Below the pieces are notes generated by a model. It was not told the DNA's origin. It did not search any database and was given only the letters and a program-made list of their open reading frames with translations. From NCBI GenBank assembly GCA_045627045.1, contig JAZQMY010000002.1, forward strand, positions 1 to 27,854: a stretch of 27,854 nucleotides of DNA, read 5' to 3'. Both the position numbers and the translations under genes were made by a program. This DNA comes from SIG351 sp045627045. GTDB taxonomy: Bacteria > Bacillota > Clostridia > HGM11327. Shown here piece by piece: positions 9,001 to 16,118 of the stretch. How positions within the stretch are numbered: position 1 is the first letter of the stretch; each line of letters starts with the position of its first letter.

Positions 9001-10074
9001 GGAATTTTCTATCAGGATACTTACTCTCCCACATCCGGCGGCTTTATCGGCTACATAGGTGAGGGTGCGGTTGTCAGGGATCTCGGCATCACAGACAGCT
9101 ATTTCCTCTTTGACGGAAACTTCGGCGCAGTTGTCGGATACAGCTATGGTACTGTTTCGGGATGCTTTGTTGAAGCGGTAATTTCACCGCTCTCAGGCAT
9201 GGCAACGGGCGGAATTGTCGGAATAAATGAAGGCGTTGTCATGAACTGCGTGTTCAACAGTGATCTTTTTGACGGCGAAGCTATCGGAAACGACATCGGC
9301 GAAAGCAAAAATACATTCGGAGCCGTTTCAACTGACTTTGCTTCGGGACTTGTTTGCTTTAACATAAACGGTATGATTTCTGACGGCAATCAGACGTGGT
9401 ATCAGGAAATCGGAAAGGATAAGCTCCCGAAGGCAAAAGGAAAGACAGTTTATTGCTGCTCGGATGTTTACTCAAACAGCGATATTCACAAGGATTCCGA
9501 TGCAGATCATTATTGCGATGTATGTGGCAGGATGATGATAAACTGGTTTAATATTGAGGACTACATAGTCAATGGAGAAAAGAAAGCTCCTTCAGTCAGA
9601 AGAAAGTTGTTCTCAGGCTGGTTTGCAAAGGACAGCTCATTCAACAGAGACACTGCCGTTTCGGAGGAAATGCTTTCGGGAATGGCTGCCGCTAAATTTG
9701 TCGATGAGAACGTTCTCAAGGCAGACGTGGTGCTTCTTGATTATGATGAGACAAATAAGACAGCATCGATCAGACTTTCAACAACATCTGATGATTTGTC
9801 TTATTCAAAAATCGGTTTTGTGATCACAACGGGAGAAAGGAGCACAACCAAGCTTACGAAGTCGGTTTATGAGTCGATCAACGGAATGCCTGAAAATTAT
9901 CTCAAGACTGCATTTTCAGATGCTTCTGAATATCTTGCTACATATACGATAACGGATATTCCGGAATCTGCTTTCGGTCAGGCAATAACCGTTACCCCTG
10001 TATGGATCACTCTTGACGGAACAAGAGTAGAGGGCATTCCTGCAACTGTAACGGTAGCCGAATTGATCAAGTAA
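6073..10074 (+). CDS. Large secreted GLUG-repeat protein
   Basis: A 1333-residue exported protein starting at ATG 6073 (MKRIINRILSVLL), with AGGCGG 6 bases upstream. The frame is open 33 codons further up but overlaps the promoter. Residues 1 to about 27 form a Sec signal peptide without a lipobox. The body is three successive modules (about residues 35-450, 451-875 and 876-1125). Each has a W..(PIG) segment, G.FDG...I.G and glycine-rich GLUG motifs such as GGIVG and GGLVGY. Each ends in a C...N...WYQ/FYQ.(I/L)G...P signature (near 7370, 8645 and 9400). A CDVCG motif near 9516-9530 and a beta-rich C-terminal domain (about 1205-1333) follow. GLUG repeats occur in secreted adhesin- and peptidase-like proteins; no catalytic site is visible. 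There is no LPXTG motif, dockerin or membrane anchor. It may act with the preceding surface lipoprotein; function unknown. Confidence 0.85.
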   Translation: MKRIINRILSVLLCAALIILSLPANGIYTGKSSALESYVATNVWADVMTDGEFTGEFVYGDIVAVSSSEELTFLSEYVMSGKNTDGVMFYQTNDIRMNSDAADSNGDEIFGEFIPWTPIGSEEYPFRGSYDGCNFRIRGLFLYDSYMSFGGLFGYAVGCVLSNIVLTNSHVLAYSDVGGIIGRLEHGRIENCVCDSCYVGGQLLFHGGSEFIGGIAGSVYEGSIADSSFSGKLEGGNYIGGIVGFIQNDDTGVGVTGCKVSGSVRSGFTYGEVGGIVGYAFSNSLDGNLDITVYACTNEANVYCPDGDASSVAAGIVAYSRVQNDGDIIIFCCDNKGMIYSNEGTAAGIAGKLTVENPGTTFTVKRCYNVGEVSGEAKAMSISAVDDEQYAFDCYFLDTTGEDKYSAPATKSEFSDGYVCYMLNFKQDIVEFYQTLGFDEYPVTDASHSEVLYSAEEDKYENADHVPDTDADGYYIITTPWQFRWFANEVKSGAYNLNARLANDISFNQNVLDFDGNLNDDEYSKLERPIGFCMFNPDLTDYAYQGTFDGCGHCISGIYYDGDSYGSAGLFGYLGKNGVIKNLTLSDSYFSDRVFVGGLVGYNEGLIENCNVYANVECREYVAGVICGRNDGVIRNCTASGKVSGKNEIGGICGYMNAQIDKNPQTEISGCKSTATVLLSKTSYSCAGGVVGYIQNRGGSIIVERSFNSGEITSFTGDNNAIGGVIGQIATHQNGITSVKNCYSTGYMTVLMNEDYTSFGNCSGVVAQVEFYEDEDASSVNIENCFFDSGISVPENCYGVKSGILSAPVDERLFCLNDYYCFGESGDFGWGSNSTQASFDNGEICFWLNFGLEKPAFYQTIGKNGHPVLDSREGTVTYSYPEYYNELPVLEDGYYILEDVFDLYWFVGQVNKGNQFINARLANDIVINDSVYDKDGNVIIRETEFWWTPIGFRDFDDIYNSVCYMGTFDGNGHTISGIFYQDTYSPTSGGFIGYIGEGAVVRDLGITDSYFLFDGNFGAVVGYSYGTVSGCFVEAVISPLSGMATGGIVGINEGVVMNCVFNSDLFDGEAIGNDIGESKNTFGAVSTDFASGLVCFNINGMISDGNQTWYQEIGKDKLPKAKGKTVYCCSDVYSNSDIHKDSDADHYCDVCGRMMINWFNIEDYIVNGEKKAPSVRRKLFSGWFAKDSSFNRDTAVSEEMLSGMAAAKFVDENVLKADVVLLDYDETNKTASIRLSTTSDDLSYSKIGFVITTGERSTTKLTKSVYESINGMPENYLKTAFSDASEYLATYTITDIPESAFGQAITVTPVWITLDGTRVEGIPATVTVAELIK

Positions 10075-10116
10075 TTAAATACACTACCACCGGCGTGACT
10101 GTCGGAGGGAAATTTT

Positions 10117-10152
10117 ACAACGGGTTTTGCGATACAGAACCCGTTGTTTGCT
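10117..10152 (+). terminator. Likely terminator after the GLUG gene
   Basis: A perfect 10-bp stem, ACAACGGGTT (10117-10126) with AACCCGTTGT (10138-10147), and an 11-base loop. The T-tract behind it is weak (TTGCTAT), so termination may be partial and could feed the next gene. Confidence 0.65.
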
Positions 10153-10169
10153 ATGAATGTGAGGAAACG

Positions 10170-10679
10170 ATGCTTGCTGATATTCTGACACTGATGCGTG
10201 TTGTCTGTGGCGTAATGATTTTATTCTTTCCGGCGTTTTCGGGCTGGTTCTATGGATTGTACCTTTGGGGCGGCTTCACGGATGCGATTGACGGAACCGT
10301 TGCGAGGAAAATGAACACTGCGGGTAAAAACGGTGAAAAACTTGACACTGCGGCTGATATTATATTCTTCGGGGCAGTGATTGCAAAGATAGTATTAAGC
10401 TATGCTTTCCCGTCTTGGGTGACAGCCGGTATCATCATTATTGCGGCGATAAAATGCCTGAGCATATTTATGGGACTTTTCAGGCATCGGAGATTCATTG
10501 CGGTCCATTCTATTTTGAACAAGGTGACGGGAATCATTCTTTTTGCCATTCCGCTGATTATAGGGTGCCCACAGGCAGAGATAATTCTGACGGCAGTATT
10601 TATCATTGCTCTGATAACTGCAGCTGCGGCGGCTTTTGAGGAACTTATACTGGTTTATAAGGGAGAGGCGAAGGATTAA
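10170..10679 (+). CDS. CDP-alcohol phosphatidyltransferase family membrane enzyme
   Basis: A 169-residue integral membrane protein that should transfer a phosphoalcohol from a CDP-alcohol, as in phospholipid head-group synthesis. The full family signature D-x2-DG-x2-AR-x8-G-x3-D-x3-D is present: D38, D41, G42, A45, R46, G55, D59, D63. Hydrophobic segments flank it, and the length is near the family's lower end. I start at ATG 10170, preceded by GAGGA with short spacing. The 25-codon longer frame from 10095 would run through the terminator stem at 10117-10147 and adds an unconvincing Cys-rich lead. The motif gives the reaction type but not the alcohol acceptor (glycerol phosphate, inositol, serine or other), and the neighbours do not help. 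Confidence 0.85.
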   Translation: MLADILTLMRVVCGVMILFFPAFSGWFYGLYLWGGFTDAIDGTVARKMNTAGKNGEKLDTAADIIFFGAVIAKIVLSYAFPSWVTAGIIIIAAIKCLSIFMGLFRHRRFIAVHSILNKVTGIILFAIPLIIGCPQAEIILTAVFIIALITAAAAAFEELILVYKGEAKD

Positions 10680-10736
10680 GATAAAAAGAATTACACTATT
10701 TTAACAAAAACGCAAAATTTAATTCAAAAATATCTC

Positions 10737-10765
10737 TTGAAATTTAATCTGAATTGTGTTATACT
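10737..10765 (+). promoter_or_regulatory. Promoter of tRNA-Val
   Basis: TTGAAA (10737-10742), 17 bp, TATACT (10760-10765), 12 bases before the tRNA. An overlapping TATAAT (10765-10770) would give poorer spacing. Confidence 0.75.
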
Positions 10766-10777
10766 ATAATCATAGAA

Positions 10778-10854
10778 GGAAGCGTAGCTCAGCTGGTCAG
10801 AGTGCACGGTTCACATCCGTGAGGTCGTGGGTTCGAGCCCCACCGTTTCCACCA
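10778..10854 (+). tRNA. tRNA-Val (anticodon CAC)
   Basis: A complete cloverleaf with encoded CCA. The acceptor GGAAGCG pairs with CGTTTCC, with one G-U. The anticodon arm is CACGG-TTCACAT-CCGTG, so the anticodon is CAC (reads GUG). The T-arm is GTGGG-TTCGAGC-CCCAC, with a canonical T-loop. It is a single-gene unit with its own promoter and terminator. Confidence 0.96.
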
Positions 10855-10857
10855 CAC

Positions 10858-10895
10858 AAAAAGGCTTTTATCGTATGACAAAGGCCTTTTATTAT
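10858..10895 (+). terminator. Terminator of tRNA-Val
   Basis: AAAAGGCTTT (10859-10868) pairs with AAAGGCCTTTT (ending 10890) with a single bulged G. A T-rich end follows. Confidence 0.75.
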
Positions 10896-10926
10896 ACAGA
10901 AAATAAACATTAAGAGAGGTGTTTTT

Positions 10927-11433
10927 ATGGAATATACATCATCCGAAGCGGCAAAGCTGCTCAGAAAACTCAACGATGAATACAATTCTTTGCTCAGTGA
11001 AGAAGCTTTGAGCAGGGAGTTCGTGGCTGCGCTTTCCGAGGACATAGAATCAGTCCGTCCGGAATACGATTACGAAAAGACACAGGCTTCCCTTGAAGAG
11101 CTTGAGGAAAAAATAAGGACAGTCAAGCACGCAATAAACGTATTCAACTCGACGCACAAGGTACAAGGCTATGATATGACCATTGATGAGATGCTTATTT
11201 ACATTCCTCAGCTTTCAGCAAAGAAAATAAAGCTTATGTCAATGAAGAGCAGGCTACCGAAGGTGAGAGAGGCTTCCTCCGGCAAGACTTCAAGCATAAT
11301 TGATTACAGGATAATGAATTATGATATAAGCAAGGCAAAAGCAGATTATGAGAAGGTTTCAGACGAGCTTGCAAAGGCTCAGACTGCCCTTGACGTTACG
11401 AATAATTCGGAAACGTTTGAAATAGAGATCTGA
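10927..11433 (+). CDS. Uncharacterised coiled-coil protein, 168 aa
   Basis: I do not recognise this gene with confidence. It starts at ATG 10927 with an AGAGAGG ribosome binding site and encodes a soluble, charged protein without signal or membrane segment. Residues about 3-80 and 130-155 have heptad-like patterns (KLLRKLNDEYNSLLSEE; SLEELEEKIRTVKHAINVF). They flank a conserved-looking centre (YDMTIDEMLIYIPQLSAKK, about 79-97). Layout and size recall DIP1984/septicolysin-like proteins, whose function is also unclear, but I cannot confirm the match. It follows the tRNA-Val terminator and has no partner on its strand; its own promoter is not obvious. Confidence 0.75.
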   Translation: MEYTSSEAAKLLRKLNDEYNSLLSEEALSREFVAALSEDIESVRPEYDYEKTQASLEELEEKIRTVKHAINVFNSTHKVQGYDMTIDEMLIYIPQLSAKKIKLMSMKSRLPKVREASSGKTSSIIDYRIMNYDISKAKADYEKVSDELAKAQTALDVTNNSETFEIEI

Positions 11434-11659
11434 TGATTTTCCGTTGTCTTTACAGCACTTCAATATCTTTTTTAAGCAAAATCTCCACGGTATCTGTTCA
11501 ATGTTCCGGTAGTCTGATTATTCCCAAAACCGTTATTTATTTATAGTTCAGGTTCATGGTTTCGGCTGGAGAATTATGATTTTTTATTTTGATCTTGTGT
11601 GCGGTAAAGGCAAGAAAGCTTAACGGACCGCTGAAGCACGGTCACAGGCGTCCGCATAA
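11434..11659. other. Intergenic stretch with no recognised gene
   Basis: About 225 AT-rich bases between convergent genes. I see no long reading frame, no RNA gene and no good plus-strand terminator for the coiled-coil gene. The short inverted repeat GACCG/CGGTC near 11625-11643 is too small to interpret. Confidence 0.6.
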
Positions 11660-11697
11660 AAACAAGGCTCCTTTCCGTATTTACGGAAAGGAGCCTT
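11660..11697 (-). terminator. Terminator of the fucosidase gene
   Basis: A near-perfect 16-bp stem, AAGGCTCCTTTCCGTA (11664-11679) with its complement at 11682-11697. Read on the minus strand, the hairpin is followed by TTGTTTTTATG, a good T-tract. It starts 8 bases after the fucosidase stop. Confidence 0.92.
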
Positions 11698-11704
11698 TAC
11701 GGTA

Positions 11705-13036
11705 TTATTTATTTGTTTCGTCGTTGTTCGTGTAGCCCTGAGGGATAACGCCTGCATAAAAGGCCTTTGCTGATCTGATGAGAGGTGTGCCTACTGAAAC
11801 GAGACATCTGAAACGAATCTTTGTAACCTTTGCTTCAGGGAAGAAGTCGATCTTCTTGTGACCGATTGAACTTCCGTTTGCAAGAACCTTCCATTCCTTG
11901 CCGTCGAAGCCTTCGATAACGTACTTTCTTACTCTTTCACCGTAACGGATATCTTCCATTGTAACGAAGTGGTCAACGGATGTTTCCTTGCCGAAATCAA
12001 TCTCAACAAATTCGCCTTCGCCTGATGCCTCTGCAAGAGGATTGTCAAAGCGGCGGCGGATCTCATCGCCGAATTCCTTGACTCTGTCATAATCCTCGGG
12101 GATTACATCTCCGAGATAGTGAGGTCCGATGTTGAGGAGAAGAGTTGTGCCTCTGCCTACAGACTTATAGTACATATCAAGGAGCTTATCAAGAGAGCAG
12201 AGTGTGTTTGCAGGGCTAGGATCGTAGCACCATTCTCTTCTTATCGGTACATCGCATTCAAGAGGCATCCATATGTCTCCGTTATCGGGATCGTCTTCCT
12301 TCTGTGTGGAAATACCTGTGAGAGCATCGTATCTCTTTACGCCGTTCCATGCAGGATAGTACGCCCAGCCTTCTTCGTTGCCGACCCAACGGATTGTTGC
12401 ATTGACGCTCTGGAATACCATTGCATCGGGAGCGTATTTTGCGAGAATGTCACTGACATTTATCAGAAGTGAACTGTCAAACCATACTTCACAGATCTCA
12501 CCGTATCTTGAGAGAAGCTCCGTGATCCACTGACGGTAAACGCCCGTATAATACTCCTGCTTTGACTGGTCCTCCATGATGCCACCGTGTCTTGCATTGT
12601 AAACAAGAGTATCACCGCATATATAAATGCCGAGCTTGATGCCGTACTTTTTGCAGGATTCGCTGAGCTCCTTAACGATATCGCCCTTGCCGTCCTGGTA
12701 AGGTGAGTTACGCATTGAGAACTCGTTGTCTGTTTCTGTCTGCCAACGGCAGAAGCCTTTGTTGTGCTTTGCAACGAATACAATATATTTTGCACCCATA
12801 TTAACTGCTGTTTCAGCCCATCTGTCCGTATTCATTTCGGACATTGTGAAGGTTGAAGCGAGCTTCTTCTGATATTCTTTATCCTGAGCAAGAGTGTAGC
12901 GGTTGGAATCCATTTCTCTTATATCTTTTTCAAGATAAGGGAACCAGTGAATAAACATACCGATTTCGTTGTCCTGCCATTTGTACTGGGCTCTGGTAGG
13001 TTTTGCAAGGGCCCATTCATTCTCCAATATCTGCAT
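11705..13036 (-). CDS. Alpha-L-fucosidase, GH29 family
   Basis: A 443-residue cytoplasmic glycosidase (no signal peptide) expected to release alpha-linked L-fucose with retention. GH29 landmarks in order are GMFIHWF (residues 26-32), KHNKGFCRWQT (90-100), EVWFDSS (183-189, with D187 as the likely nucleophile) and GRGTTLLLNIGP (294-305). In many homologues WFD is followed by Gly; here it is Ser. Residues about 335-430 look like a galactose-binding/F5-8C beta-sandwich (VEIDFGKETSVDHFVTMEDI...YVIEGFDGKEWK). ATG 13036 is preceded by AAGGAG at 7 bases. It has its own promoter and terminator, and is divergent from the beta-helix gene. With no signal peptide it must act on imported oligosaccharides. 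The acid/base residue cannot be assigned by eye. Confidence 0.88.
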   Translation of the reverse strand: MQILENEWALAKPTRAQYKWQDNEIGMFIHWFPYLEKDIREMDSNRYTLAQDKEYQKKLASTFTMSEMNTDRWAETAVNMGAKYIVFVAKHNKGFCRWQTETDNEFSMRNSPYQDGKGDIVKELSESCKKYGIKLGIYICGDTLVYNARHGGIMEDQSKQEYYTGVYRQWITELLSRYGEICEVWFDSSLLINVSDILAKYAPDAMVFQSVNATIRWVGNEEGWAYYPAWNGVKRYDALTGISTQKEDDPDNGDIWMPLECDVPIRREWCYDPSPANTLCSLDKLLDMYYKSVGRGTTLLLNIGPHYLGDVIPEDYDRVKEFGDEIRRRFDNPLAEASGEGEFVEIDFGKETSVDHFVTMEDIRYGERVRKYVIEGFDGKEWKVLANGSSIGHKKIDFFPEAKVTKIRFRCLVSVGTPLIRSAKAFYAGVIPQGYTNNDETNK

Positions 13037-13073
13037 ATTGTTCTCCTTAGTGAATTTTTTGTTCTGTAATTCA

Positions 13074-13102
13074 ATTATAGCTTATTTTACGGTTTTTGTC
13101 AA
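13074..13102 (-). promoter_or_regulatory. Promoter of the fucosidase gene
   Basis: On the minus strand: a perfect TTGACA (13102-13097), 17 bp, then a perfect TATAAT (13079-13074). It lies 37 bases before the start codon. Confidence 0.92.
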
Positions 13103-13109
13103 TGGAATC

Positions 13110-13173
13110 AGTGGACAAAAGGAATAAAAAATTAAAAAATAAAAATAAAATTGATCAAAATAGTGGACTAAAA
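13110..13173. repeat. Direct repeat AGTGGAC(A/T)AAAA upstream of the fucosidase promoter
   Basis: AGTGGACAAAA (13110-13120) and AGTGGACTAAAA (13162-13173) start 52 bp apart, about five helical turns. The first begins 7 bp upstream of the minus-strand -35. The arrangement is that of a two-site activator or repressor. The wider gap 13103-13398 is AT-rich and holds nothing else I recognise. Confidence 0.4.
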
Positions 13174-13398
13174 TGATAATTGATTGAAAGTGCATTTTTT
13201 TGCTCAGAAAAGAGGCTCAAAAAATGATGGCAGAAGGGTTCAATATGAAAACAGCCAAAGAAGAGAGGCGCCCCTGACATAAAATCGGTGTCCGAAAGGG
13301 AAAAGACAATAAATGGGGATTAGACTTTTGATTCAAGGCTTTGAGAAGAAGCAAAAGAAAAATAAGCGGACTTTGAGCCCTTTTCGGGAAAATACTTA

Positions 13399-13427
13399 TT
13401 GAAAAAACGACTTTTTTATTGTATAAT
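13399..13427 (+). promoter_or_regulatory. Promoter of the beta-helix gene
   Basis: TTGAAA (13399-13404), 17 bp, TATAAT (13422-13427). A leader of about 100 bases follows, with a short CAGGC/GCCTG hairpin near 13445-13459. Confidence 0.85.
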
Positions 13428-13533
13428 AATATATAAACAGAGGCAGGCTCATTGCCTGTGGGCTTTTGTCGGATTGTTCTGAAAACGGCGATAAAGAGCT
13501 GAATCTCACATTATATCCGAGCGAGGTATAAGT

Positions 13534-15573
13534 ATGGAAAATATAAATAAAGAGATAGCAATATATGTTTCTCCCGATGGAAAAGATGATAATACAGGAT
13601 CCGAGAGGATGCCGTTTGCAACTCCAGCAAGAGCTACGGCAGAGGTAAGAAGATTTGTTTCGAAGGGACTTGAATGCCCTGTTACGGTGTACTTCCATGC
13701 AGGAAATTACAAGGTGGAAGGCATTGAAATGACGGCAGAACATTCCGGAAGCAAGGACTGCCCTGTAACATACAAGAGCTTCGGCGACGGAGAAGTAGTA
13801 TTCAACGGCGGCGTAATGCTCAGAAATGAGGATTTTCTTCCTGTGACGGATGAAAAGGTACTTGCAAGATTCAAGCCTGAAGTAAGAGAAAAAGTAAAGG
13901 TGCTCGACCTTAAAAAATACGGTCTTACTCTCGGAGAGATAGGAAAGGTTTATGCCTTCGGAACGGCAACTACGGCATCAAAATTTGATGACGGAACTGT
14001 CGGCTGTGCGGCGGAGCTTTTCTGGGGTGACGAGAGAATGACGAATGCACGTTATCCGAATGAAGGCTATACGGAAATCGTCAGTGTAGTGGATCACGGA
14101 GATGATCCGAGAAAGGTCACTGTATGTCCGAAGGGCGGCACTGTTACGGTATCTGACGAGGTCAGAGAAGAAATGAAGCTCTGGGCAGAGCCTGAAAAGG
14201 CGTGGGCATTCGGTAAATTCTATTGGATGTGGGCTGATGATTCAACTCCTGTTTCAAAGATAAATACGGAGAAGGGCGAGGTCACGCTCAAGCACGCATC
14301 TGCTTATGACTACAAAGAGGGCGGCGTTATGTATTTCTTCAACGTGCTTGAAGAGCTCGACGTTGAGGGCGAATACTTCATCGACCGTGACAATATGCTT
14401 GTCTATGCTTATCCCCCGGCTGATTACGAGACGAGAACTCCTATGCTTTCAGTATCTCCGAGCATGATAATTCAGGCAAGGGACGTTGAATATATAAGAT
14501 TCGAAGGAATCAGGTTCTGCGGTGTAAGAGGCGATATTGCCAAGCTTTCGGGAAATCATATTGAGGTCAGAAACTGCAAATTCTCAAGCTCATACGGCAC
14601 TGCACTTGTGATCGACGGATGGGAAAACACCGTATACGGCTGTGAAGTCTGCTACATGGGCAGAGGCGGAATAAGGCTGTCAGGCGGCGACAGAGATAAT
14701 CTGATTCACGCAAACGATAAAATCGAAAACTGCAGGATACATGATTTCGGACAGATATACAAAACATATCAGCAGGGCGCATGGGTTTCCGGCTGCGGAA
14801 ATTATATTATCCACAATGAGATTTATAATACTCCGCATCTTTCAATCAGCTACTATGGAAATGAAAATGTAGTCGAAAATAACTACGTTCACGATACGGT
14901 GCTTGAATCGTTTGACGCAGGCTCACTCTATGTAGGAGGAGACTGGACGAGCGTAGGCAATGTGATAAGATACAATAAATTTGAGAATACGGGCTCGGGC
15001 AAGTCATTCTGCTCGGCGATCTATTTCGATGACGGTATGTCGGGACAGACGGCTTATTCAAACATCATTATCGGATGCTCCGGCCCTGCATTTCTTCTTG
15101 GCGGCGGAAGAGAGCTTGTGGTGAGAAAAAATCTGATAATCGACAGCGATACAGGTTTATTCTACGATGACAGATTTGCTTCGACAGGATATTGTCCGCT
15201 CATTAAGGCAAAACCCGGCACAGGAATGTGGACGACGCTTTCCAGAGTGCCGATACATTCGCCTCTCTGGAGAGAAAGATATCCGCTTCTCGATAAAATC
15301 ACAACAGATCCGGAAAGATATCTTGAGAAGGATTATCCGGCAAACCCGGCATATTCACTTCTTCAGCACAATATTTTTGTTTCGAACAACAATAATATTG
15401 CGAAGTCGGAGAGCATCACGACCTTCTCTGAGGTAAAGGAAAACTATGAATGTCCGAGAGAAAAGGTTCAGATAGATGACGGCTCTTTTGCTGTTGATGA
15501 GGCATTTATCAAAGAAAATAATATTGATTGGGAGCAGATTGCGGCCGACAAGATCGGACTGTATAAAGAATAA
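13534..15573 (+). CDS. Right-handed parallel beta-helix protein, probable carbohydrate-active enzyme (GH141-like)
   Basis: A 679-residue protein without signal peptide. The N-terminus (IYVSPDGKDDNTGSERMPFATPARA) is the usual opening of parallel beta-helix polysaccharide-active enzymes. An inserted beta-sandwich follows, then a helix core rich in N/G turns (about residues 310-540). It includes GGIRLSGGDRDNLI, an IHDFGQIYKTYQ stretch and ESFDAGSLYVGGDWT. The architecture fits GH141 (which includes alpha-L-fucosidases) and neighbouring unclassified families better than pectate lyases. A GH141 assignment is inference from layout and from the divergent GH29 fucosidase. The start codon has GAGCGAGG upstream. 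ruvC begins 8 bases after its stop, so they are probably co-transcribed. Catalytic residues cannot be named by eye. Confidence 0.75.
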   Translation: MENINKEIAIYVSPDGKDDNTGSERMPFATPARATAEVRRFVSKGLECPVTVYFHAGNYKVEGIEMTAEHSGSKDCPVTYKSFGDGEVVFNGGVMLRNEDFLPVTDEKVLARFKPEVREKVKVLDLKKYGLTLGEIGKVYAFGTATTASKFDDGTVGCAAELFWGDERMTNARYPNEGYTEIVSVVDHGDDPRKVTVCPKGGTVTVSDEVREEMKLWAEPEKAWAFGKFYWMWADDSTPVSKINTEKGEVTLKHASAYDYKEGGVMYFFNVLEELDVEGEYFIDRDNMLVYAYPPADYETRTPMLSVSPSMIIQARDVEYIRFEGIRFCGVRGDIAKLSGNHIEVRNCKFSSSYGTALVIDGWENTVYGCEVCYMGRGGIRLSGGDRDNLIHANDKIENCRIHDFGQIYKTYQQGAWVSGCGNYIIHNEIYNTPHLSISYYGNENVVENNYVHDTVLESFDAGSLYVGGDWTSVGNVIRYNKFENTGSGKSFCSAIYFDDGMSGQTAYSNIIIGCSGPAFLLGGGRELVVRKNLIIDSDTGLFYDDRFASTGYCPLIKAKPGTGMWTTLSRVPIHSPLWRERYPLLDKITTDPERYLEKDYPANPAYSLLQHNIFVSNNNNIAKSESITTFSEVKENYECPREKVQIDDGSFAVDEAFIKENNIDWEQIAADKIGLYKE

Positions 15574-15581
15574 CGGTTTTT

Positions 15582-16076
15582 ATGAGAGTAATAGGAATAG
15601 ACCCCGGACTTGCGCTTATGGGCTTCGGAGTGATAGACAGCGACGGATACAGATTCAAAATGATCGATTACGGCGTAATTGAGACATTTGCCCATACTGA
15701 TAACGGCGACAGACTGCTTGCGCTTTGGAACGGACTGAATGAGCTTTTTGAGAAATACAAGCCTGATGCGGTGAGCATTGAGGAGCTCTTTTTCAATAAG
15801 AACGTCAAGACGGCAATATCGGTCGGACAGGCGAGAGGCGTGGCACTTCTTGCGGTGAGAAATAATAATATCCCGTTGTTTGAATATACGCCTTTGCAGG
15901 CAAAGCAGGCAGTAGTAGGCTACGGAAGAGCGGAGAAAAAGCAGATACAGCTGATGGTGAAGACCATACTCGGGCTTTCCGAGATACCGAAGCCTGATGA
16001 TGCTGCCGATGCGCTCGCAATAGCAATAACGCACATCAACACGGCAGGCGTTCAGAACAAATACAACATCAGATGA
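15582..16076 (+). CDS. ruvC: Holliday junction resolvase RuvC
   Basis: A 164-residue crossover-junction endonuclease that cuts Holliday junctions symmetrically during recombination and repair, working on RuvAB-bound junctions. It opens with MRVIGIDPGLALMGFG (D7). Next comes SIEEL (E67, matching E. coli E66). It ends with the PDDAADALAIAITH motif (D139/D140 and D143), so all four catalytic acids are present. The length is normal. Only 8 bases separate it from the beta-helix gene stop and no good ribosome binding site precedes the ATG, so translation may be coupled to the upstream gene. ruvA follows after 42 bases. Confidence 0.96.
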   Translation: MRVIGIDPGLALMGFGVIDSDGYRFKMIDYGVIETFAHTDNGDRLLALWNGLNELFEKYKPDAVSIEELFFNKNVKTAISVGQARGVALLAVRNNNIPLFEYTPLQAKQAVVGYGRAEKKQIQLMVKTILGLSEIPKPDDAADALAIAITHINTAGVQNKYNIR

Positions 16077-16118
16077 CATTTCAGGTCTGATAAAATGCAG
16101 GATTAAGGAGAAAGAATA

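Noticed and set aside
6073..10074. Possible peptidase or dockerin function for the GLUG protein
   Set aside because: No catalytic motif, no dockerin calcium loops and no LPXTG sorting motif are visible.
10095..10169. A 25-codon extension of the CDP-alcohol phosphatidyltransferase
   Set aside because: It crosses the 10-bp terminator stem and has a poor start context; ATG 10170 has GAGGA before it.
11434..11659. Possible small RNA or riboswitch in the gap between convergent genes
   Set aside because: No conserved riboswitch core, promoter or terminator on the plus strand could be recognised.
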